Source: Punctularia strigosozonata HHB-11173 SS5
Lineage: Eukaryota; Basidiomycota; Agaricomycetes; Corticiales; Punctulariaceae
NCBI RefSeq assembly: GCF_000264995.1
Contig: NW_006767443.1
Coordinates: 734,170-798,169, forward strand
Direction: 5' to 3'
DNA length: 64,000 bases
Shown: positions 45,339-56,708 of the stretch, piece after piece
Position numbering within the stretch: position 1 is the stretch's first letter
Layout: each line of letters begins with the position of its first letter
Program-made: the position numbers and the translations under genes
The notes under the pieces: model-generated
The model's database searches: none
What the model was told of the DNA's origin: nothing
The model's input: the letters and a program-made list of their open reading frames with translations, nothing else

Positions 45339-46702
45339 TCAAAACCTCTGCGCCGCTGGCAGATCGTCCACATTCAGCCAGTCGACGCCTTCATCCAGCA
45401 GCATCTGCCAAACGGTGTTTCTGGAGAAAAACCAACCATACCGTCAGACACCTCTCCGCGAAAACGGTACCACAATGGGTGGCGATGAAGAAAGGGTAAA
45501 CCGGGCGCGAGCGACCCACCTGCCAGCGACCTTCAACGTCGGCGTGTGCCAGAACCTGGCCTGTATCCCCCGCTCGTGCGCGGCGTCGACGAGCGTTTTT
45601 ATCTTTCGCCGCCCGATCAGCGGCACCGTCCAGCTCGCGCCGACGCTCTTCTGGAAATCGGAGCTCGCGAGCGGGCACACCGTCTTGTCCAGCACCCCGA
45701 GGCTGTCGTCCGGGATCAGGTCCAGCACGGCGTCGAGGAAGATCGTGCGCGGTCTTTCTTTGGTTTGCCCGAGGGACTGGACGGAGGCGAGCGGGGTGTT
45801 GCCGGTGCCGATGACGGTGATCGGGCCCGGGGTGAGGGAGGAGGAGGGGGTGGTCCAGGTGGAGAGGTAGCCCGCGGCGCGGAGGGGTTCGAGGACTTCG
45901 TATAGCTTGTTAAAGGTGCTGGATGCGGAAGGCGACTGAGTTTTGCGATGTGAGAGGAGACGTTAGTGGCGCACCTGGGGCCATCCGTCTTGATGTCGAT
46001 CAGGAGGTGAAGGCTCAACGACGGCGCAGTCTCGAAAACCCCTCTATCAGACGTTCGTAAGGGAGGTATATGCTATATGGAGAGGTGGTAGGACCTGCCT
46101 CCAGGCGGATCCGGTGTGCTTATCCGGCGCGTTCGCGGCCTCGAGTATGGCGACGAGCGGGTCGAGGTAGAGGGAATTGAGCGTCTTGCCCGGCGTGATG
46201 TCCGAGTAGTCATGCGCGATCTGGGCACCGCAACTGAGCAAACGTTCCCAAAACGAATAACGCGAACGAGACGGAAACGCACGTATAGCTCGTCGTCCAC
46301 CAGCCATATATCCGCCTCGATGCTCGCCGCCCCGTAGCTGAGCGCTTTTAACAAGGGCACGCTCTGCACATCTGCGTGTTTCTTCCCACTATCACTCGCA
46401 ATTCACTTTGAAAGGAGTGCGATGACGAGCCACGTACAGTCGTTGTGCGAATGAAAGCGCTTGGGCACGACGCCCGCCGTCAGCGGCACCGTATACGAGC
46501 GCAACGGACTGTCCGCCGGCGCAAGCTGAAACAGCAGCTCGTTCGAGGCCGAGTGCGAGCTTCCGGCGGGCACGAGGGACTTCAGGCCCCGGATGCCGAC
46601 GTACGCGATGGGCAGCCAGGGTAGAAGGGGGAAGAAGAGCGCTGTGAGCGTTCGGTGCAGTTTCCGGATCCACATCGAGATCGCGACCGTGGCGGACATC
46701 AT
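45339..46702 (-). CDS. AIM6-like PLC-type phosphodiesterase
   Basis: Membrane-anchored TIM-barrel protein of the GDPD/PI-PLC-like superfamily, resembling yeast Aim6 (altered inheritance of mitochondria). The substrate is unknown. A single membrane helix near the N-terminus (ALFFPLLPWLPIAYVGI) is followed by the first catalytic motif HSHND, split by an intron so that D-Y-VQSVPL restores HSHNDYVQSVPL. Then come GAASIEADIWLVDDELYV (metal-binding Glu/Asp), IAHDYSDITPGKTLNSLYLD, LSLHLLIDIKTDG, VIGTGNTPLASVQSL and ASWTVPLIGRRKIKTLVDAA. The end is WQMLLDEGVDWLNVDDLPAA with TGA at 45341-45339. Start MMSATVAIS is at 46702. The gene is divergent from the DUF3632 gene. Confidence 0.82.
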
Positions 46703-47106
46703 GGCGGCCGGCGATCCCGCAGAGGTTTTTCAATGGATCCCGACTTCCGAGTAGCGGTCGTCGCGACGGTCAAGGACGGCGAGCGCAGGGTGGCTGTAGA
46801 AGGTCCTGGTGGGGGAGCCTAAACGCACGTTTCATTGTGGCGGAGACGGCGCCCAACGGCCTCGAAAGGGAAGTGACGCACGGCTGGACCCTCAGCTTGC
46901 TACTTTCACACGCTCTCACTAACTACACCGAAGTCGCAGTCGATGCCAAGCCACGCCGCGCATTACACAGCGCAGCTTTCAGCCACCACGGCTCGAAGTA
47001 TATATCTCTGACTCCTTGCTTCCCAATCTGATGTCCATGACCATGCGGTACCACAATATGACGCTCTATCTCTCGAGGGAGTCTTCTCGGCAAACTGCTT
47101 TTACCC

Positions 47107-48309
47107 TTGCCCGTAGCACCGCGCCTCCGTGATCGGGCAGAGGCGTTCCCGACTCGGACGACTGCCCACCCCGAAGCCGCACAATCGATGAAACAGCACC
47201 TCAAGACCACGATCTCAGCTCTGGCCAACGGCGCTATATCACCCGCCGAGGCGGTGACCGCCGTCGTCTCCACCGGATTAGCCCGCGTCGCGACGCAATC
47301 CAGCGACTCAGTTGGCTGCGAAGGCGACACCCCCGGCGCGGAGTCCTTCTTCTGGACGCTCTGGGCCGCGGTCCTGGATGCGGTCAGAGAAGGCTCGGTT
47401 GACGATGAGGCCTCGCGGGCACGGGTCGATCGAGCCGTCGCCTTCGTCGCAGCTATGAAGGCGCTCCCGCCTGACGACGGCTCGCCCAAGTGGACGCTCT
47501 GGGGCGAGGCGCAGACATGGCGCGACCTGCCGTTGCTGGGCCCCACCGTTCGCGAGAACTACAACGGTGAGCAGAAAAAACAAAAAAAAAAACAAAAAAA
47601 CGACATTCAGCCGCACAACCGCCCCCCCCCCTACTCCGCGGTCCTATCCACGGTCCTGATGCCCAAAAACTCCCTGATTTTAGGCCCGTTCCAGAACAGG
47701 CTGAGAGACGCCAACGCGCTGTACATCTCGGAAGAAGGACAGGCCGCCATCGCACGGGCCCACCCAACGATCGGGGCGGATGGTGCACCGAACGGCGACC
47801 TGGCCGACGTCCAGCGGTCCTGCGAAGCCTGGCTGCTGCTCAACCTCTTCCTCGCTCGGCTATGGCGCGCGGGCGCCGTCGACTGGGCGGCGCTCTACGC
47901 GCTCTGGGCGCTGCGTTCCGGGCTGGAAGACGCCCCGTCGCCCCTGCCCCGCCCCTCCGCCTCCCCCGTCGACGCGTACGTCTCGCTCGCGGTCGAGGTC
48001 GCGTCGCTCTGGCTGCAGCACGCCGCCCCGCTCGTTTACCGGTGCACGGACGTCTGGGGCCCGAACGGCCGCGCGGACTGGCCCGGGAACCGCGGGGCGC
48101 CCGGGCGCGGCGGGAGGCGGTGGACCGGCGTGGACGGGTTCGATGCGGAGCACGCGAGGTGGGCGCTGTGGAAGAGCGTGCTGCGAGAGGTGGCGCGGTG
48201 GTGCGAACAGGTGGAGGGGGAGGGACGTATGAAGGGTTGGAAGATCGGGCAGGCGACGGAGAAGGCTCTCGAGGCGATGGAGGCCGCTGAGCACAATGCA
48301 GACGTGTGA
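47107..48309 (+). CDS. DUF3632 family protein
   Basis: Soluble protein of the fungal DUF3632 family, function unknown. The N-terminal part (MKQHLKTTISALANGAISPA) begins at 47188. The in-frame ATG at 47107 adds 27 residues, and the choice is unsettled. An intron of about 120 nt from GTGAGC near 47570 to TTTTAG near 47683 lacks an in-frame stop, so an unspliced frame also stays open. Splicing joins VRENYNG to PFQNRLRDANALYISEEGQ. Family-like features are CEAWLLLNLFLARLWRAG, WAALYALWALRSGLED, and tryptophans near the C-terminus (EHARWALWKSVLREVARW). It ends EAMEAAEHNADV, TGA at 48307-48309. The central intron is rich in A and C tracts. Confidence 0.72.
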   Translation: MPVAPRLRDRAEAFPTRTTAHPEAAQSMKQHLKTTISALANGAISPAEAVTAVVSTGLARVATQSSDSVGCEGDTPGAESFFWTLWAAVLDAVREGSVDDEASRARVDRAVAFVAAMKALPPDDGSPKWTLWGEAQTWRDLPLLGPTVRENYNGEQKKQKKKQKNDIQPHNRPPPYSAVLSTVLMPKNSLILGPFQNRLRDANALYISEEGQAAIARAHPTIGADGAPNGDLADVQRSCEAWLLLNLFLARLWRAGAVDWAALYALWALRSGLEDAPSPLPRPSASPVDAYVSLAVEVASLWLQHAAPLVYRCTDVWGPNGRADWPGNRGAPGRGGRRWTGVDGFDAEHARWALWKSVLREVARWCEQVEGEGRMKGWKIGQATEKALEAMEAAEHNADV

Positions 48310-48518
48310 TGTCTGTAGAACATTCACGGCGATGATGTATACCTTGTTGCGACTACCTCGATGACCCCGTGCCCTCTATCAACTTGATTGGCACGTACTC
48401 GAGACTGGGTGTTCTCTTTGTATGCTCATGATTTCCAAGCGGAAGCAGGGATCATGTCGCGGGGCTTTGTCACTCTCTGTGGAATTGAGGTTGTATTGCT
48501 TTACGAAAGGCAATGACT

Positions 48519-48610
48519 GGACCGGTCGCGTAGCCCAGCTTGACCCAGCTTCTGGGACGGGATGAATCGGATGCGGTTCGAACCCCGCTCAGACCGGTTC
48601 CTATTTTTTT
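48519..48610 (+). other. tRNA-like hairpin element 1
   Basis: The ends GGACCGGTC and GACCGGTTCC are complementary. Inside are the small hairpin CCCAG-CTT-CTGGG and a perfect box B, GCGGTTCGAACCCC (48573-48586). A run of eight T follows (48603-48610), as at Pol III stops. The D and anticodon arms do not fold canonically, so it is called tRNA-like and not tRNA. Confidence 0.45.
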
Positions 48611-48955
48611 TCGCATTCGTCCACTTTGAAGCACTTGTACGGTGCCCGTAAGTCTGCAGTCAACAAGTGTCAAATTGCCTGCCCTCAGGCAAGCTTCGTA
48701 GCCCCATCATGCGCACGCCCGGAACCCCTCAAGCACGCGGACAGGACTGGCTCCTCTATCCCCCCAGGGTTGCATTCCCTTGGCGTCTGGAAGATCGTAC
48801 CCTCCTACCCCGTGTTCCGTGTCGTTACCTCGACATTGAGCTCAACGTGCTGGGTGAGTGCTTCCTAGGTGATGAGAGAGACCTTCACTTTGCATGCATT
48901 CGCTGCCTGCAAATCAGTCAAGGATGTATGCGATGCTCTGAGGAAGAAAGGAATT

Positions 48956-49065
48956 GGACCGGTGGCATAGCTAAACCGTAGATGTGGCGCAGAACTGCGC
49001 CCACATCCACTCCTACCTTCTCTGCAATGCGATTCGTTTGAAACGTAGTCAGACCGGTTCCATCC
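48956..49065 (+). other. tRNA-like hairpin element 2
   Basis: Same termini as element 1 (GGACCGGTGGCATAGC ... CAGACCGGTTCC) with a long perfect hairpin at 48981-49007 (GATGTGGCGCAG / CTGCGCCCACATC, one bulge) and a CCTTTT tail. The interior differs from element 1, with box B decayed to GATTCGTTTGAAAC. Confidence 0.4.
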
Positions 49066-49304
49066 TTTTCGCGCTTTTTCGCCGTTGGACTGTATGTTAA
49101 GACGGAAACCACTCAAGTATTACATGCACCACGTCAACTTTTGAACGGCGCTCAACGTTATATTCCGTAATATATACAACGCCAAAGCGCCTGCCCTCAG
49201 GCAAACCGCGTGGTTTCCCATTCGGTAAAGTCTCGCGTCGACCGCAACACGGCGTCCCACTTGTCAGTACTGGCTATTGAACTCCTCGAGCAACTTCCTC
49301 AATC

Positions 49305-50065
49305 ATGGCTGCACCTATCCACATATCGACTCCCAAAGGCGTGATACCAGAATGCTCGCCCAACCTCATGCCGTTCAATATCAACTTCACCGGCCCGGCC
49401 CCGATATCGACGTACTTCCGCCCCAGACCGTCCACCTCCCAACTCCCCTGCGCGTCGTCGTCGTCTTCAGCTTCTTCAACACAGTCTCCTCCGCAGCGAG
49501 CGGACACGCAGGCGCAACCACCACCGGACACGGACGAAGCGCCGATACCTCTCGCGTCCGGAATCGTCAACCCTCAGGGTATCACAAAGAAAGAGCGCCC
49601 GCGCTACACGGCCGCGTTCCGCGGTCGAGCAGTCCAAGGGGTCAAGGTCGAACTTCCTCCAGGATACGCCGGTCTCGTCCTCAAAGAGCCCTCCGCGCGT
49701 GCCACTCCATCGACGTCCAAGGACACGGCCGCGACGAAGAAGCGGACGCCAACAGCGCGTCGACGTCCCGCGCGACGAGCGAGCGCGATGGATCTCGACG
49801 AGGACGTCATCGACGTGGACTCCGAGAACGCCACAGCAGAAGAAGGCGCCGGGTCCGTGCCCCCCAAGGTACTCGCACCAAGCGCACAGTTCTCGTCGTT
49901 CGTGCTGTGGAATCCGGACATCCAGGTGGACGAAGGGCAGGACGAGTACCTGCGGAGCTTAGGAGAGTGGATAAAGCTCGCTCACGAGGTCAGTACCCAC
50001 CGACGTTTGAGAGCGCTGTTTCTGAAACGTTGCTCGTGTAGATACATCACTACGAGGATGAGTAG
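49305..50065 (+). CDS. RNH203: Ribonuclease H2 subunit C
   Basis: Non-catalytic subunit of RNase H2, which removes ribonucleotides embedded in DNA and RNA-DNA hybrids in the nucleus. MAAPIHISTPKGVIPECSPN leads to NLMPFNINFTGPAPISTYF, then a Ser/Pro linker, ERPRYTAAFRGRAVQGVKVE and LPPGYAGLVL (the FRGR...G.. core of the Ylr154/RNaseH2C domain). A basic/acidic insert (ARRRPARRASAMDLDEDVID) precedes FSSFVLWNPDIQVDEGQDEY. A final 56-nt intron (donor GTCAGT near 49989, acceptor at 50041) gives the tail HEIHHYEDE, TAG at 50063-50065. The protein is about 235 residues. It runs tail to tail with Abp1, 137 bases apart. Confidence 0.88.
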
Positions 50066-50202
50066 CATAGAACTACCCTACGACACCACCTGTAGACATT
50101 GGATAGCGCTTCCCTGCCCGTGGTAGCATGGAAGAAGCGGGATTTTGAACGACAGTCCTTGGTATATATCAATGCAGTGGCCCAGTACGAATCAATGCCC
50201 CT

Positions 50203-52763
50203 TTACTCTTGTCCTTCGAGTTGCACGTAGTTCGCTGGCACCGCATGTATCAGCGATCACATTCCTCCGCAAAAGAGCCCAATTCGTGCATACCTGGGAA
50301 CAGCCCAACCTCGCCTCGCGAGTTCCTTCCCTGCCACCAGTCGTCCGACGCAGCTTCGATCTCCGTGATGCGCTCGCCCTCCGTGAACGACAGCTCATTG
50401 TCTTCGGCTGCCTCGTAGCTGAGCGGGCGGGCCAATCAGGCATGGACAACGAGTACAAACGCGACGGGGACTCACTCGTACAAAGCGATCGCGGTCGCTC
50501 CCTCGTCAGCCGCGGGCTCGGGCTCGGGCTCCGGAGCGGGAGGCGCCGGAGGAGCAGCAGGAGCAGCCGGGGCAGGCGGCTACATCCATATCGTCAGTCA
50601 ACAAAGGCGTCACGTCTATGACGCTGGAAATCGGCGTACCGGAGGTGGCGGAGGTGGAGGTGGAGGCGGCGGCGGCGGAGCAGCGGCCTCTGGCTCCGGC
50701 TCGGGTTCCGTCTCGATGACCTCCACATAATTGGCGGGGAACATGCCCGCCTTGGAGCCGTCCGCACCAATGCCGGACCACCAGCCCTCGTCGAGCTGCT
50801 CGATCTGTTCGATGACTTCGCCTTCGACCAGGTTCATCTCGTTCTCTTCCGTTGCCTAGAATCATGCGAGACGTCATATGAGGGGCACGAGGGTCGACTC
50901 TTGGGGGGCTGACCTCGTAGTCGTACAGCACTACGGCACAGAGACCTTGGCCCTTGTGGGCGGATGGAGCAGGAGGCGGGGCAGGCGCTGGTTCTGGCTC
51001 GGGTTCTGGTTCAACGCTGAGAGCTGCCATCTGTACCACCGGCGGAGGCGGTGGTGGCGGTGGTGGCTGGGGGGTGGATGAGCACTCCGGCCAATTCACC
51101 GACATGATTCAGAACATACAGGAGGCGGTGGCGGGGGAGCAGCTGCCTCGGGTTCAGGCTCCGGTTCCGGCTCTGAGCGATTGTCACGCGAAGGCATCGG
51201 AGGCGCCGGCGGGGCAGGCGGTGCCGGGGGCGCAGGGGGCGGCGCGGACTGCAAAGGAAGCGGTCAGGTATACGTCGCAATAACAACCAAAATCGCGTTA
51301 CAGGCTCCGCCGTGCTCTCGTCCCAATCCTCGTCCGCCTCTTCCTCTTCCTTTTCGAGCATCATCTTGCCCACCGCGCCGACGGTCGCGCCGCCCACGAC
51401 CGCCGCGCCGGCGACCTTGCTCGTGTCGAGCCCCGCACGCGCCGCGGTAACGTTCGTCGCCGCTCCGGGCACGACGCCGGCTCCCAGCCTGGTCGCGGCC
51501 GACCCGGGCGTGCTGACGGGGGCCGCGGGCGCCTTCCAGCCCGCCGCACGGCTGCGCGCCTCGTCCTCCTCCGCGCGCTGCTTCGCGAGCGCCTGGCGCT
51601 CGCTCCACGACAGCCCCGTCTTCTTGGATGCGGGGGCGGCGGGGGCAGCTGGCTGCTGCTGCTGTTGCTGTTGCATGGCCTCGAACGGGTTCTTGAGTTT
51701 CTTCGGCGCGGGGAGCGAGACGGGCGTGTAGGCGGTTCCGACGGGGGCGATTCGGTCATCTTCCGCGGGCTTAGTCGGCACGTTTGAGGAGGCGGTCGGC
51801 GCAGGGGCGGATGGCACGGGTCTGGTTGAGGCCTGTCAGACGCCGGAGGTTGTGAGCTGAACCGAAAGGGCTGGAAGCTATGCTCGTGAAACATACCGCA
51901 GGTGTTGGGCGCGGGGCGCTAGGGATGGAAGGCGGAGGCGCGGGCGCGGCGGGTTTCTCCTCGGGCCAGGCGTCGCTTGGGGCAGGGCCGGGGCGGGCAA
52001 AACCTGCGGCGGGCCTCGGAGCAGACGGGATGGCGGGCGGCTTGGATGGGGCCGTCGGAGTGGTGACGGGCGTGGTCTTGCGCAGCGCGTTCATGTCGAC
52101 CTTTCCCACCGGGGTGTAGCTCGTGCCGACGGGCGTTATCGGCTCGTACGCCCGGGGCTTCTCCTTCTGAACGGAGTATTTGGCACCGGACGCGGCCTCG
52201 ACGCGCTTCATGATCACATCTGGAGCGACGTCGGACTGAGTGAAGGTTAGCGGTAAAGTGACAGTGCGGGTTGGGATGGACGGTTACCTCGTTGCGAGCG
52301 GAGATCACTACGTGAGCACCACGAAGGAAGTTGGCTACGGCGGACGAGTGGGTGTGGAACAGGCCTTTCCTTGCGACGGGAACGCCATCGCCGCACCAGT
52401 TGATCTGCACGAACTTGGGCAACTGGCTCTGCATTGCGTATATCGGTCAGTCATGGACATGATCAGACCCGTGTTGGACTGGGACATACATTGGGATCCT
52501 TGACGCGAACGAAGGCATACTGCATTCTAAGCATCGCAGTCAGTTCGTCGTCGAGTTTTGTGTCTATCCTCGGCTGTCACACACCTTCCATCGGAGAATT
52601 CGTCTTGTAGTTCCTCCAGCCCTCCATCGCCCGTCGATTGCACCTTCAGATCATTGGAGCCTCTCTCGTACGTGAACAAGCACCAGTCGATGTTGCGCGC
52701 GTTGAGGACATCCTGGTAAGCGGTGTATAACTCTTTGCTGGACAGGTTCACCTGCAAAGACAT
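50203..52763 (-). CDS. ABP1: Actin-binding protein Abp1 (ADF-H and two SH3 domains)
   Basis: Cortical actin patch adaptor that binds F-actin and activates Arp2/3, also encoded in this window. The N-terminal ADF homology domain reads MSLQVNLSSKELYTAYQDVL, NIDWCLFTYERGSNDLKVQS, PKFVQINWCGDGVPVARKGL and AVANFLRGAHVVISARNE. A long disordered middle carries repeated xITPVGTSYTPV and IAPVGTAYTPV motifs, GLSWSERQALAKQRAEEDEA, poly-Gln and poly-Pro tracts and EPEPEPEP runs. Two C-terminal SH3 domains follow: AVVLYDYEATEENEMNLVEG with GWWSGIGADGSKAGMFPANY, and AIALYEYEAAEDNELSFTEG with DWWQGRNSRGEVGLFPANY. A last intron (about 50319-50262) joins LFP to ANYVQLEGQE. TAA is at 50205-50203. Fungal Abp1 proteins carry one or more SH3 domains, so two is not unusual. 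Confidence 0.92.
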
Positions 52764-53054
52764 GGTGGTCCGAGACGACCCGGGTTGAAGGTCCGCAAGT
52801 GTCGAGAGTGCGGTGATGGCGGCTGCGGCGCTTTCGTGACGCCATGGGCGTTTGCCGAGCCACAGGCTTTGGTTTTTACATACGATCGTCGTCGTCGTCG
52901 ACGCCGCCGTGCCTAACTATCACTAGGATATGTTTCAGGCACATATAGGCAACCGCGACGACCAAGTTCGTAGAAAGGACGCGCAGGATTGATATGTTAT
53001 GCACATGTAAATCGAGACCTAGTTTCCACTGCAGCGCAATCATGAACGGTGTCC

Positions 53055-53619
53055 CTACGCCGACAGGTAATCGTCCAGACACTCGATAACGACCTGATGG
53101 TCCTCGTTCTGCGCGAGACCGCTCACGACGACCACCCCGACGACACCCTCCACGCCCTTTACCCTGATCGGCACCCCGCCGCCATGGATCGCGTACTCTC
53201 CCGCCCTTTCCCCCAATCCGTACTTACGCGCGAACGCGTCCTCGTCGCCCTTGAACTTGTTGTGCATGTACCACGTGCTGCACCCGAAGCGCAGGACCGT
53301 GTTGCGCTTCCGCGCGACCCAGTGGTCGTTGTCCGGCGCCGTGCCCGGGTGGGTCGCGCAGTGGAAGAGCAGATGCGAGCCGTTGGCGGTCGCGATCGAG
53401 ATGACCACCGGCGTCTGCGTCGCCTTAACCAGCCGTTCCCGTAAAAGAACGCCGATCTCCCATGCGGTATCGGCGGTGAAGGACGGAAGCGTCACTCGTT
53501 GTTCTTGCGACGCTATATCACTAGGCTGCCGTGGTCACTGTTGAGCGCGCATCGGCGCGCAGTGCAATGGAATGACTTACTTCCGTTGGAGCTTCAGCTT
53601 TCGTGACGGAGGGCGCCAT
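53055..53619 (-). CDS. UPF0303 / haem-degrading-fold (GlcG-HbpS-like) protein
   Basis: Small protein of the UPF0303 family, with the GlcG/HbpS (haem-degrading) fold. The role in fungi is undefined. Exon 1 MAPSVTKAEAPTE (53619) splices at GTAAGT to PSDIASQEQRVTLPSFTADT, with acceptor CGGCAG. The core has LLRERLVKATQTPVVISIAT, HCATHPGTAPDNDHWVARKR, TVLRFGCSTWYMHNKFKGDE, YAIHGGGVPIRVKGVEGVVG and VVVSGLAQNEDHQVVIECLD. These match the conserved HWxxRKR, S/T-xxM and GGxxPI features. TAG is at 53057-53055. It lies between Abp1 and STT3 on the same strand, each separated by about 250-290 bases. Confidence 0.82.
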
Positions 53620-53874
53620 GATGGTATAACGTAGGGACGCAACTCGTCAGATGTGGTAATCAGTCTAATCAGTCAGGTGTGGTAATCAGTCTGAGTGCTC
53701 GGCAGCCGGATAAACCGATGTCGCGGGTTGCAATACGTCGTAGGTGCCAGCTCACTAGTCTTGGTAGTTAGATTCAGAGCCAACACCAGGAAAACGCAGA
53801 TGCGGCTCTCATGCAACAGCGAAGCAAATCGAAAGCAGCAAATTTGTTAGCAGGCGCAGCGACAGGTACTGGTT

Positions 53875-56708
53875 TTACACGGCGGCCCTCCGCCTCGTCA
53901 GCGGCTTGCTCCTCTTCCGCTTCTTCCCCTGCGCGAACGCGTTCGCAGTTTTCAGATCTCGGCCGAGCGCGTCCTCCTTCTTCACCTCGTAGATGCGCAC
54001 GATCCAGTTTTCCGAGGTGAAAGCCTCCTCTGCAAACCGACGAAGGTCAGGAGACGTTCGCGCACATATGGAGCGCTCGATCACTTACGGAGGTAGTCAA
54101 GAGTGGGTCCGTCGCGCGGCATTTGCTGCTGGCGAACACGGTCGACCGCCTGCGCTCCGCCAAACAGCTCGGAGAAGCTAAAGCATAAGAGAGAAAACAC
54201 CACGCTCAGCGTCACGCGAGCGAGTCAGATTCGGACGCCCACTGACCGGTAGTACGACATCTTGTACATCAAGCTGTCCTTCATCGTCTGCGATGCCCGG
54301 TCGTCGACGCGGTACTCGCCCTGCGGCGTAAAGTAGTTCGGCTCCTGGATCTCGTCCGGCCAGACGCCCTGCGCGATGCGGACCATCCACAAGAACTTGT
54401 TGATATCGTCGCCGGAGTAACCGAGCAAACCGCCGAAGATCACGAGGACGTAGTCGACGTCGTGCTTCCGCAGGATGGGGTACGCCACCTCCTCGCTGCT
54501 GGACATCGCCTTTCCGACGGTGGCGATGTGAGCTGGACAAGGGCGAAACACGTCAATCTCCCATGCGCGCGAGGGTAGGGTACGGAACAAGAGACGACTG
54601 ACTGTTGTTCCAGGTATTGTTGTCCACCAACGTCGGCCTGTCCGCGAACCCGGCGATCTGGTAGCCATAATCCCACCAGCTCATAACGACCGCATCCTCG
54701 GGCGTGTTCTGCCTCAGCCAGTAGTACGCCTCGCGGAAATCGTCGATGATGTTCTGGCTCCCGTCCGGATTGTGGGATGCGAGCACGACGGACGGGGACG
54801 AGTACGCGGTCGAGGTCACGTATGTGCAGTGCAGCACGAAGAACCAGAGCATGCACAGCGCGTTGAACACCACGATCAGCCGCGTGTCGATCCCGAACAC
54901 GCCGCGTGCTTTGGGCTTCTTCGCGGCCGTGACGGCCGTGGCAGCAGACTGCGCGACGCCGGTAACGAGGCTGCCAACGACGCCCGGCGCCTCTTTGCTC
55001 GCGGACGCCTCGGGGGCGGCTTCCGGCTCCGTCGGGTCCAGGTAGGTGTCCAGCAAATGCGAGAAAGCGACGGCGGCGGCAACGCAGACGCAGGGAGTGA
55101 GCGTCAGCATGAGCCGGACCATGACGCCCGCAAAGTAGCTGCCCATGAGCGCATACACGATGACGAAGATGTGCTCGTCGCGCAACTCGCGGAAGCAGAG
55201 GACGACGCCGGCCGGGAAAAGGAAGACGAGGAACTGGAGGTCCATGAAGAACGAGGGCCAGGCCGTCGGCTGGTGCTCGGAAACGGAGGCGATGATGGGG
55301 ATGTATCTGCAAAAACGCCATCAGCATCAAGCTCACCGCAACACGGCCACACCGCTCACTTTTTAGCGTAGCCGGTGTCCCACAGGGAGTAGAAACGGCC
55401 CGTCCACGGTGCGATCCATCCCTTGTAGGTCAGGCCGACAATAGCGAACGTCCCGAGTATGCCCGCGGCAATGACCGAACCCAGAAGCAGGTTTTGGAAC
55501 TGTTTTGATGACAGGTGGGAGCGCACGAGCTGTGCGAATGCGATGATTTGGAGTAGACCAAAGACACCTGCGAACGGCGGTCACTGCTTGTGACCTCACA
55601 GCAGAAACAGTGACCACTCACCAAGGGCAGCCATATGTTCGCTTGTGCGCACAGGTTGGAAGCCGACGAAGGGTACCTGCATGCTGGCAAGAGTACCAAT
55701 GGCATACCACGACGAGTATGCGACATATAGGCGACTTGTGAAGCGGCCCATGAGGATGAGGATAAGCGCATGCAAAGGGATCATGTTCGTGATGAAAGCA
55801 TAACCACCTAAGCAAGGGTCCAGATCAGCCTCAGCCGGTGTGAGCTCCCGGTGCGTATAGTAACGTACCCCAAGCGGCGACCATGTAGAAGTAGAAGATG
55901 GCAGCGCCAGTTCCATAGAGCGCGCTGCCTAGCTTCAATGCCTTGATCCAGAGGTAGAAGGTGAACATGAGGATAAAAATGGCGATCGCCTCGTTGTCGT
56001 AGGAACCTGCGACTGAACGGGAGATGTAACCCGGCACGATGCCAATGAAGGCAGCTGCGAGGAGGCCGGCGCTCTCATCCTTCAGTTCCTTGGTGAACCT
56101 GTGACGATTTCAGCATAGTTGACGGCATAGGACGGAGAACTAACATGTAGGTAGCCCATGCAGTGAACGCGCTAAACCCGGGGGCGAGAAGCACGCAGAT
56201 GTTGCGAATGTCGACGGGTAGGTTCAGACCGTGAAGAATGTTGTGGATGACGCCGCTCGTGGCCATGAGGCCAGGATAGATGGTTCCGCCAACGACACGG
56301 CCGAGTGGGTACCATGCTGTAGGGTCGAACCAGTTCCAGAATTCCTGTGTTCGTAGAGGTTAGTCGGACGACGTGAGCATACTGCAGCTTCAACACTCAC
56401 ATAGAATCCACGGGAAGTCAATACTCGGGTGGCACGGCTAACATGGACGTTATTGTATGTCATCCACAGATGGTACGGAGCATACTAGTTGAACCACGGG
56501 TCGCTAAGATGGAATGAGCTTGGATTCAAGATGACATACAATCTGCTCACAATTCATGGATGATACTCTCGAAATTGACGACAGCAAAGAGACGAGACGC
56601 AATTGCAGCAGCTGAGATCAGACCTAGCGCGACGATGCGTAGCAAGGACGCGGTATTGGTGACCGTCGCCTGCGAAAGGTCCGAAGGGATCACGTAGGCC
56701 TTCGACAT
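53875..56708 (-). CDS. STT3: Oligosaccharyltransferase catalytic subunit STT3
   Basis: ER membrane catalytic subunit of oligosaccharyltransferase, transferring dolichol-linked glycan to Asn-X-Ser/Thr. It starts [20 protein letters not shown]. The first lumenal loop carries the catalytic Asp motif [20 protein letters not shown], assembled across two introns from an 18-nt exon (56486-56503). Next come [40 protein letters not shown] (second acidic motif), multiple hydrophobic helices and the signature [20 protein letters not shown]. After [10 protein letters not shown] follows a DK-type segment [20 protein letters not shown], then [20 protein letters not shown] and a basic tail [12 protein letters not shown], with TAA at 53877-53875. 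Many introns are present. WWDYGYQI and FDPWFNY are decisive. Confidence 0.95.
56486..56503 (-). other. 18-nt microexon carrying the STT3 catalytic Asp
   Basis: CGACCCGTGGTTCAACTA lies between a TTAG acceptor and a GTATGC donor. It supplies D-P-W-F-N-Y when joined to flanking exons ending TT and starting C, giving FDPWFNYRAT. Confidence 0.85.

Larger units (their letters stand above)
48310..49304. other. Intergenic region with duplicated hairpin elements
   Basis: Holds two related hairpin elements (48519-48601, 48956-49061) and the shared word GCCTGCCCTCAGGCAA near 48677 and 49189. No protein gene is seen. Confidence 0.5.

Noticed and set aside
50506-51105. 199-codon and other overlapping frames within Abp1
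   Set aside because: Shadow frames of proline- and Glu/Pro-repeat coding sequence; the ADF-H and SH3 frame is clearly the coding one.
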